A stretch of 64,000 nt of DNA from positions 124,001 through 188,000 of the forward strand of contig JACJXZ010000014.1 in assembly GCA_020636375.1 (NCBI GenBank), given 5' to 3'. The notes under the pieces were generated by a model. That model saw only the letters and a list, made by a program, of their open reading frames with translations. It did not search any database and was not told the origin of the DNA. This document shows positions 44,685 through 52,296 of this stretch, one piece after another. The first letter of the stretch is position 1. Every line of letters starts with the position of its first letter. Source of the DNA: Lewinellaceae bacterium. GTDB taxonomy: Bacteria; Bacteroidota; Bacteroidia; Chitinophagales; Saprospiraceae. The position numbers and the translations under genes are program-made.

Positions 44685-46157
44685 ATGAAAAAAATCATTC
44701 TATTATTATTGACAGGAATCGCCCTCAGCTTACTGGTTAGTGCCCAGACAACCATTGTTCTACAACCCGATGCGATCCAGGGCAAAGATGCCTATCTCAG
44801 AAGCCTTAGCCCCAATGATAATTTTGGGGCGCACCCTGACCTTGCCGCACATGCCTGGACATTTGACGGGAATGAAGTGATCGCCAGAGGAATCATTGAT
44901 TTTGACCTGTCCGGCATACCTGGAGGGGCAACAATAAACGCCGCCCGCCTTTCTCTTTATTCCTATAATTCCCCGGCAAACGGCGCTCATTCCACCCTAA
45001 GCGGCTCTAATGAATCTACAATCAGCAGGGTTACTTCTGCCTGGGATGAAAATACGGTCACCTGGAACAATCAGCCGTCCACTACGGCTCAAAATCAGGT
45101 TTTCTTGCCGGCAAGTACCAATTCGATTCAGGATTATCCGAACATTGACGTAACAGGCATGGTCCAGGACATGATCGATGACCCCGGAAATAGCCACGGC
45201 TTTCTTTTCAAACTGGTAACAGAACAATACTATAGAAGAATAATATTTGCTTCGAGCGATAATGCTGATCCTGCTTTACATCCTAAGCTCGAGGTTACTT
45301 ATACAAAACCGGTTTCTTCAGACAGTTGCTTTACTTTAAGGCCCGCCGGAGATAGCGGCAAAGACGCCTATCTCAGAAGCCTTAGCCCGAATGATAATTT
45401 TGGGACGCACCCCGACTTTTCCGCACATGCCTGGACATTTGACGGGAATGAAGTGATCGCCAGAGGAATCATTGATTTTGACCTGTCCGGCATACCCGCA
45501 GGCGCCACCATAAACGCTGCCCGCCTTTCTCTTTATTCCTATAACTCGCCGGCGCAATTCGGCGCTCATTCCACCCTAAGCGGCTCCAATGAATCTACAA
45601 TCAGCAGGGTTACTTCTTCCTGGGATGAAAATACGGTCACCTGGAACAATCAGCCGTCCACTACAACTCAAAATCAGGTTTTATTGCCGGCAAGCACCAA
45701 TCCGATTCAGGATTATCCGAACATTGACGTGACAGATCTGGTCCAGGACATGATCGATGATCCCGGGAACAGCCACGGGTTTCTTTTCAAACTGGTAACG
45801 GAACAATATTACAGAAGGATGTTATTTGCTTCGAGTGATAATGCTGATCCTGCGTTACACCCTAAGCTCGAGATCTGCTACGCTATGGCCACTCCTGTAT
45901 CAGAAAGCATAGATCATACAATTGAATTTAATTTGTTTCCTGTCCCTGCTTCTGATGCCGTAACAATCGATCTGAAAAATATTTATCAGGAATCGGTTTC
46001 CATTGGCATTTTCAACTCCATGGGACAGCTTGTGGAACACCAAATTGACATTCAGCCTGTTACGACAATTGATGTGTCTCGCTATGCAAAAGGGTTGTAT
46101 TTCGTTAGAGCCTATTCTGGTGAACTTGTTTCTACAAAAAAACTAATCATTGAATAA
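44685..46157 (+). CDS. DNRLRE-domain T9SS protein with internal duplication
   Basis: ATG 44685 gives 490 residues with signal peptide MKKIILLLLTGIALSLLVSA. Two near-identical DNRLRE-type carbohydrate-binding-like domains (about 20-205 and 212-400) each run from KDAYLRSLSPNDNFG to ASSDNADPALHPKLE. A sorting tail follows (NLFPVPASDAVTIDL to TKKLIIE). The repeats are offset by 576 bp and differ at only a few residues, so the duplication is recent. The gene is AT-richer than the surface-protein genes nearby. Polysaccharide binding is an inference from the domain family. Confidence 0.88.
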   Translation: MKKIILLLLTGIALSLLVSAQTTIVLQPDAIQGKDAYLRSLSPNDNFGAHPDLAAHAWTFDGNEVIARGIIDFDLSGIPGGATINAARLSLYSYNSPANGAHSTLSGSNESTISRVTSAWDENTVTWNNQPSTTAQNQVFLPASTNSIQDYPNIDVTGMVQDMIDDPGNSHGFLFKLVTEQYYRRIIFASSDNADPALHPKLEVTYTKPVSSDSCFTLRPAGDSGKDAYLRSLSPNDNFGTHPDFSAHAWTFDGNEVIARGIIDFDLSGIPAGATINAARLSLYSYNSPAQFGAHSTLSGSNESTISRVTSSWDENTVTWNNQPSTTTQNQVLLPASTNPIQDYPNIDVTDLVQDMIDDPGNSHGFLFKLVTEQYYRRMLFASSDNADPALHPKLEICYAMATPVSESIDHTIEFNLFPVPASDAVTIDLKNIYQESVSIGIFNSMGQLVEHQIDIQPVTTIDVSRYAKGLYFVRAYSGELVSTKKLIIE

Positions 46158-46171
46158 TGGCAGCTATTTAG

Positions 46172-46291
46172 TACTACTTTGTTAACTTAAAATGTAGCCG
46201 ATCTGAGTACTGGAGCGCGGACCCCGATTTTTGTCGGGGTCCGCGCTCCAGAATATCCGGGCCTACCATACTTTAAGTTAACAAAGTAGTA
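46172..46291. repeat. Nested palindrome after the DNRLRE gene
   Basis: TACTACTTTGTTAACTTAAA (46172-46191) pairs perfectly with 46272-46291. The inner stem CTGGAGCGCGGACCCCGA (46210-46227) pairs perfectly with 46234-46251. It starts 15 bp after the stop codon and could act as a terminator. Confidence 0.88.
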
Positions 46292-46440
46292 TTAGCTCAC
46301 CGGTCGAAAATGCCTGATTCTTGCCCCACCCCTAAAAGGAGACCAGGCATTTTCAACCTTTGCTCCCTTTATAGCTTGTTTGGAGGTCGGATTATTCATC
46401 CGCCCGGGGGGGGCGGCACCAAATTCAAAAGAGGATTTCA

Positions 46441-47085
46441 ATGAAGCACCATTTTCCAATATTCTTTTTCCTGTTACTATCCATATCATGTTCCACTCCA
46501 AAAAAAGTTGTTAAAGCCAATGAACAATTTCTGGAGTGCATTCCAATAGAATTCAGGGAGGCACTGGCCCTGCTAAATGAATCTTTCGAGCAGTTTTTGC
46601 TTACCAACAAAGAGGAAAAGAATTTAATCCAATTTGTGGGATCATTTTCTAGGCTTGAACTACCTGCCAGGGAAAATTTTGACCAGAAACACGAGGCGTT
46701 ATTCCGGCACCTACAGGAAAGTAGTTTTGAATCGAATATATGGTCTGTAAAGAAAGAAATGGGTGTTGAGATTGAATTGTCACAAGATGAAGAACAAAGA
46801 AAAAAAGAAGAAGAAAACCTAAGGATACGAATCAGGGATATCGATAAGCCATATCTGAGGTGCCTGGGTTCAATTAAGGAAAAAGATATGGCCGTATCAG
46901 CTTACTTGCATACACTTAATAATTCTTATGGGCCAGATGCCCCTCAAGATATTATTGCTGAAGAAATACTTAAAAAGATAAAGCCTAATCGATACGATGA
47001 AAAAATTTTACATACGATTATTGGGGTAGAATTATACTATTCTTTATTAAAAGCGATTTACGGCAGATCAGGAAACAGGTCTTAA
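46441..47085 (+). CDS. Lipoprotein of unknown function
   Basis: The 214-residue product begins MKHHFPIFFFLLLSISC, a lipoprotein signal with the lipid cysteine at 17. The mature part is helical and highly charged, with a coiled-coil-like run EDEEQRKKEEENLRIRIRD-type around 120-140. No family is recognised. Base composition is much lower in GC than the average of the window, which suggests transfer. It is convergent with the kinase pseudogene. Confidence 0.7.
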   Translation: MKHHFPIFFFLLLSISCSTPKKVVKANEQFLECIPIEFREALALLNESFEQFLLTNKEEKNLIQFVGSFSRLELPARENFDQKHEALFRHLQESSFESNIWSVKKEMGVEIELSQDEEQRKKEEENLRIRIRDIDKPYLRCLGSIKEKDMAVSAYLHTLNNSYGPDAPQDIIAEEILKKIKPNRYDEKILHTIIGVELYYSLLKAIYGRSGNRS

Positions 47086-47105
47086 TCGGATAGCCTCCTT
47101 TTCCC

Positions 47106-50100
47106 CTACACCTGTAGGAACATTCTCACCTTTGTGCCCTTCACTTCCCCATCATCTCCGATGATCTCCTCCACCTCAAATTCATTCAACTTGTCCGTGA
47201 TTTCCAGCCGCCGCCGGGAAATGCTCACCCCCACGCTCTTGCGCCTGGCGCCTGCCTGGCGCTTTTGATCCTGCGATTGAAAGATACCGATGCCATTATC
47301 CCGGATCTCTATTTCCAACCCCCCATTTTTTTGCCGGAAATCTATCTGAACCAGGCCGCCCTTTTCTTTTTGGGCAAAGGCGTGCAGGATGGCATTCTCT
47401 ACGAATGGCTGGGTAAGCAGAGGAGGCAGCGCGACTTCGAAATGATCCAGTTGTTCATCCACATGGAGGCGGTAGTCGAATTTTTCTTTGAACCGGAGTT
47501 TTTCCAGGCCCAGGTAATTTTCCAGGATCTCTATCTCTTCCTTTAAGGAGATCTCTTCTTCCATGGAAGCATTGAGCACTCCTCTTACCAAACGGGCGAA
47601 TTTAGCCAGGTACCCGATCGCGTTGCGCCGGTCGTTTTGAGTAATGAAGTTTTGGATGGAATTCAGGCAGTTGAAGATAAAGTGGGGGTTCATCTGGGCG
47701 CGCAGCGCCGAGAGCTTCAACTGGTTCATTTCCCTCTCCACTTCAGATGCCTTGCGAATGCGGCTGAGCCTGTTGCGGTAAAACAAGCCAACCAAACCCA
47801 GCAATACCCCCACCCACAAGGCCGTAAACCAGCGGGTTTGCCAAAAGGCGGGTCTAATGTCAAAATAGACGGTGCTCGCTTTACTCCAAACCTGGTTTTC
47901 ATTTTGAGCCTGCACTTCGAATTGGTAAGCCCCCGGAGCGAGATTGGCAAAATTGACAGAACGGTTGTAGGTTGGGTTCCACGCCTCCCCGTTCATCCGA
48001 AAGCGGTAGGGGATCCTGCCGTTCATATTATAATTAATGCTCAGGTAGTGGAATTCAAGGTGGTTTTCTTTATGGCTTAGGCGGATAATCCCCTGTATTG
48101 GCCTTCTTCTGTTGTTGGCCAGCACCTTTTCGATGATCGGCTCAGGAGTAAACTGAGGGGCTTTTTTTTCATACCATTGCATAAGCCCCCTGCTGGTGGC
48201 TACCCAGGTTTGGCTGCCAAAAGACCTTACCTGCGAAATTTCATTGGAAGGCAGGCCATGAAAAGTGGTGAAGGCCTCTACCCGATAGCTGCTGCCCTGA
48301 CGGGTGATCCTGTTTAACCCCTGCAGCGTGCCGGCCCAAATCCGGCCCAGCTCATCCACATGAATATTTTCCAGCATATCGGAAGCCAGGCCTTCGTTGG
48401 TTGTCAACTGCTGCAAAAGGCCTTCTTTCCATAATAAAACTCCTTCTCCTTTGGTAGCCAGCACCAGCGTGCCATCCGGCAATTCTGAAATGTCTTCAAT
48501 CCTCGTTTCCAGTTTTTCATGGAAAGGCGCCGGGCGGATCAACTGATCGTTTTTGAACTCAAATAATCCGTTTACTTTGCCTATCCAAACGCAGCCCTGC
48601 CGATCTTCCCATACGCTGAATACCCTGCCCGAAAGCCCTAAGCTGTAAGAAATGACAGTTGGCGCCTTTCGCTCCAGGGCAATGCATCCGAAACCGCTGT
48701 TATGGACGCCCCAGATACTGTCGCGGCCCCGGCTCCAGTTCATTTTCTTCGAAAAAACGTATTCCTGAATGCCTCCCGTTTGTTGCCGTTTGAAAACGGC
48801 CCACCGGCCATCCCGGAAAATACGAGGCCTCCCGTTGGTCAGCCAAAGTTCCTCCCTGTGCCGGTCAAATAATACATCATACACAATGGGGCTGCCTGGC
48901 GCCGCGGGCAAAGTTTTGATCCTGTTATTCTCCGTATTCACCAGAAGGGCCTGCCCGCTCCGCAGCCCCACGTACAGTTCTTTTTCATTTTAAAATCAAA
49001 ACGCCACATGATCCGCCTACAATCCAGCCGACTGATCGTATATCCTCAGATCGAGATCCGACAGTAAAAAGCCCGTTTTCAATAGAACCGATCCAGTAGG
49101 CGCCTCTGTTGTCCCGGAAGATGTGCGTGACAGAAATGCCTTCCAGATACTGCTCATAATCCCCTTCCCGCAGTTTTTCTATGCTTTGGTACCGCCTGAT
49201 GCCCCCGCCTTCCTGCAATCCTATCAGCAACCGTCCATCCGCTTTTCGCATACTGTTTTATTCTGTAAGGAGTAAGGGAAAGGGTGCCGCCAGGCTATTT
49301 TCTTTCCTTCCAGCCGGTAAAGGTGGGACTGGTTAAAAGCGATGGTTTGGTGGTTGTTCAGCGTTTTTATCCAGAAGGAGCTCGACCAGGGCACCTTGCG
49401 CTTGTAGAAACCGTCAACCTGATAATTGGAATCGGCAATAACCTCCAGTTTTGTGTATCCTGAATCCTGAGGCGCTGTTTTGCCTTCCCTTTCTGGAACC
49501 TGTGGTTTGTGGTTTGACATTATCCATCTACAGGCATTTTCAGTGCCAGGCGGGAGCATTCCGGGCTTTCGGGAGTATGCAAGGTAAAAGCCCCTTCCGG
49601 AGAAAACTGCAGGATGCCCGACTGTTGCAGGCTAAGGTATTTTACCCCTTGCCGTCTATAAAAAAGTCAATGGCAGAATAGGAACTCGGGTTAGTCCGTT
49701 CTATCACCTCATTTTGTGCGAAAGCCCAAATACTGTCATTTTCAATATAATACAGATTACCATGCATGAAGTACCAAATACGCCCTTTCCGGATCTTTTT
49801 GCAGATAGAAAACGACATTGTGCTTGAGCCCTTCGCGCGTCTGTAATTCCTGAATGCATAGCCGTCGAACCGGCTCAGGCTCGTTGTCGGTAGCCAGCCA
49901 CATATAGCCTTCATTATCCTCCAGGCAATAATGCACTTCAGGGCTGGGCAATCCATGCCCGGTGGTGTAGTTGCGAAAATAAGGGTGCGGGTTTGGGACT
50001 TGCCTTCGGAAATAGTCAGCAGGGCCAGCAAAACACAAAGAAAACAGCGCGTTAATCCGCCGGATAACTGAATGGGGGCCTGCCCCGGAACGCCATATAG
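47106..50100 (-). pseudogene. Two-component-regulator-propeller sensor kinase, fragmented
   Basis: The C-terminal part is intact in one frame (47106-48971): propeller blades (GRIWAGTLQGLNRI), a Y_Y_Y domain (YQFEVQAQNENQVW), a membrane segment (FTALWVGVLLGLVGLFY), and a LytS-type His_kinase domain with QMNPHFIFNCLNSIQNF and an HATPase end. The N-terminal half lies in pieces in other frames (48985-49251, 49224-49559, 49642-50040), with RNYTTGHGLPSPEVHYCLED and LSRFDGYAFRNYR on opposite sides of frameshifts. At least four frameshifts break it. The intact protein would be about 1,000 residues. Confidence 0.8.
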
Positions 50101-50137
50101 AAAGTTAATCAAATACACCAGTGCAAAATAACACTTT

Positions 50138-50298
50138 AGGGCTTGCAAAATAATAAGTACTCCATTTAGACTCGTTCTTTTGCGCGCTAACTGCGTTGCC
50201 AAGCCTCGCCGTAGCTCCGGCTATGCCTGCGTTTGGCGCCTTGTTAGCACACAAAATAACTTCGTCTATTCTGGACCACTTATTATTTTGCAAGCCCT
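50138..50298. repeat. Nested palindrome with 21-bp outer arms
   Basis: The outer arms at 50138-50158 and 50278-50298 are perfect complements (AGGGCTTGCAAAATAATAAG and one more base). Inside are paired words TAGAC/GTCTA, TTTTG/CAAAA and GCTAAC/GTTAGC around an imperfect GC-rich core. The inner GCTAAC...GTTAGC part is attC-like in outline. Confidence 0.8.
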
Positions 50299-50324
50299 TA
50301 GTTATTACAAGCAGGAATAAATCG

Positions 50325-50468
50325 GGATGTTCGCGAGCGTCTACAAGACGCGATGCGGGGTAATTTGCCAGTCTCCGACTGGCATAAATCGGCATTTCTT
50401 GCGGCTTACGCAAGTCTGGAGACTTGCTTATTATGCCGCATCGAGGCTGTAGCCTCTCGCGAACATCC
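50325..50468. repeat. Nested palindrome GGATGTTCGCGAG
   Basis: GGATGTTCGCGAG (50325-50337) pairs with CTCGCGAACATCC (50456-50468). Inside, GATGCGG pairs with CCGCATC, and two small hairpins (CCAGTC/GACTGG and CAAGTC/GACTTG) form the crown. Confidence 0.8.
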
Positions 50469-50526
50469 TTCGATTTGAAAAAGGCGGAGTAGGGGTTATA
50501 CTTAAATTAAATCAGTCAGGCCGGTT

Positions 50527-50721
50527 AGGAATGAGAAATAAATAAGGTGTGCCAAGATGCTTTTGCCACAAAGACTCCAAGGCACAAAGATTGCACCAAG
50601 GCTTTGTGCAATCTTAGTGTTTTTGTGTCCCTGCCTACCTGCCCAGCGTCAGATGGGCAGGCAGGTTTGTGGCAAAAGCCTATTGACCCAGCTAAATAGT
50701 TGCTATTTATTTCTCATTCCT
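50527..50721. repeat. Nested palindrome ending at the stop codon of paralog 3
   Basis: AGGAATGAGAAATAAATA (50527-50544) pairs perfectly with 50704-50721, which touches the stop codon of the minus-strand gene. Inner stems are GCTTTTGCCACAAA (50559-50572) with 50666-50679, AAGATTGCAC with GTGCAATCTT, and CTGCCCA with TGGGCAG. Confidence 0.85.
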
Positions 50722-52127
50722 TATCTTCCCCCCACCTGCTCCAGCAACCACGCCCGTTCCGTCAGCACCTCCTCCCCTTCGATCATTTTCCGCAGCCCCT
50801 CCACCTCCTCCCGGTCGTGCCGGTTGAGGTGCAGCAGCTTTTGGGTATAGCGGATGATGCAACGGTAGTTGCGGCGGTGGTAGCCGATGATGTCCTTGCG
50901 GCGCAGGAAGACCTTCATGGCGTCGAGGTGGGATTCCAGGGTGTCGTATTCCCCCAGCTCGTAAAAAGCTTTGATCATCAGCGTTTTGGCGGCCAGGTTG
51001 AGCAGCAGGTCCTGGTATTCGGAGCGCTGGAGGTATTCCAGGGCCTTGCCGTACTGCCGGCGCACGTAGGCCAGGCGGGCCAGGCTGAAGCTGTGCATGC
51101 TCTCCCGGTGTTCTTTGGGCAGCTTGTCCCTGAAGTCCCGGATGAAGGTTTCGGCCCAGGCCAGTTCGCCCTCTTTCAGGGCCATGGCCACGGCGTTGCG
51201 GTAGGTAAAGCGGGAGATTTGCCCTTCCTGCAGCAGCATGCCGGTGCGGAAGCCTTCTTTGTACAGGTCGAGCCCTTCGCGGGCGAAGCCTTCGCGGCCG
51301 GCGTTGAGCTCGCGGATGCAGTAGTTGATGGCCAGGAGGTAGAGGTCGCGCGCTTCGTCGGCGGGAAATCGTTGGCTCTGGCGGAGCAGGATGGCTTTGA
51401 ATTCCCGGAAATGCCTTTCCGGCTCGATCCCGCTCAGGGCGTAGTAGCAGTGGTAGTACCCGGCGATGGTGGGCAAACGGAGCAGGCCTTTTTTGTCGAC
51501 AAACCGCAGGGCTTCCTCCAGCAGCCCGAAATCGTACTCCCGTTTGTAGACGGCCTGGTGAGCCAGCAGGAAGCAGGTCTGCCGCAGCTTGCGGGCGACG
51601 AAGGCCAGGTCGATGGTGTCGGAAATTTCCTGCAGGTTGTGTTCGCCGGTGCGTTTGCGGCTGGCGGTGAAGGCGTACTGTTCAAGCTGGATGCGGTATT
51701 CGTATTCGAAATACTCGGCGTTGCGGATCGGTTGCTGTTGTTGCCGCCGGTTCAGCTGCCGCATCGTCTGCCGGAAATGCTTGGGCAGGCGCCGCTCGCG
51801 GTAGGCGCGCGCCAGTTCGGCCATCTGCTGCCGCTCGTCGGCCAGCCAGGGCTGCAGAGCAAGGTACGACTCTATGGCTTTGAGCAGCCAGCTCATGGCG
51901 TAGCGCACCTGCTGGGCGTCGTAAGGCCGGCCGGGGTAGAGCGTTTCAAATGCCCGCTCCTTGGTGGGCGTTGCTTTTAAGGTGAATATCCATTCTACGA
52001 GGAATTCAAAAAGCTGTACTACATCTTCCCGCTGGTTGAAAAAAGGAGAGCGGAGGAACTTGCTCAGCTCCCGCACTTCTTTTTTGTTCAGGCTCTCCAG
52101 TACGGCCATTAGTCGGCTGCCTTCCAT
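50721..52127 (-). CDS. Helical cytoplasmic protein, paralog 3 of the three-copy divergent pair
   Basis: The 468-residue product begins MEGSRLMAVLESLNKKEVRE and aligns with paralogs 1 and 2 from end to end: SPFFNQREDVVQLFEFL, TASRKRTGEHNLQEISD, KLRQTCFLLAHQAVYKREY, AINYCIRELN, FTYRNAVAMALKEGELAW, EHRESMHSFSLARLAYVRRQ and ERAWLLEQVGGR. It has no signal peptide. Its stop codon abuts palindrome 50527-50721. It is divergent from the T9SS gene at 52297, with a 169-bp gap. The invariant ends and the repeated pairing point to one conserved but unknown job. Confidence 0.8.
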   Translation of the reverse strand: MEGSRLMAVLESLNKKEVRELSKFLRSPFFNQREDVVQLFEFLVEWIFTLKATPTKERAFETLYPGRPYDAQQVRYAMSWLLKAIESYLALQPWLADERQQMAELARAYRERRLPKHFRQTMRQLNRRQQQQPIRNAEYFEYEYRIQLEQYAFTASRKRTGEHNLQEISDTIDLAFVARKLRQTCFLLAHQAVYKREYDFGLLEEALRFVDKKGLLRLPTIAGYYHCYYALSGIEPERHFREFKAILLRQSQRFPADEARDLYLLAINYCIRELNAGREGFAREGLDLYKEGFRTGMLLQEGQISRFTYRNAVAMALKEGELAWAETFIRDFRDKLPKEHRESMHSFSLARLAYVRRQYGKALEYLQRSEYQDLLLNLAAKTLMIKAFYELGEYDTLESHLDAMKVFLRRKDIIGYHRRNYRCIIRYTQKLLHLNRHDREEVEGLRKMIEGEEVLTERAWLLEQVGGR

Positions 52128-52296
52128 TTTTGATTGAGTGATATTTAAATGTGATTGATAAATTTAGAAATAGAGTTTTGTAAATATAGGGTTTTGAGCA
52201 TAAATTGAAGTTACGCCGATTGATAAATGCCCTTTTTTGTTTTTGATATTGCCATTGGCTTCTCTGATCTTTGTAGCATAGAAAACCAGGATCCCT

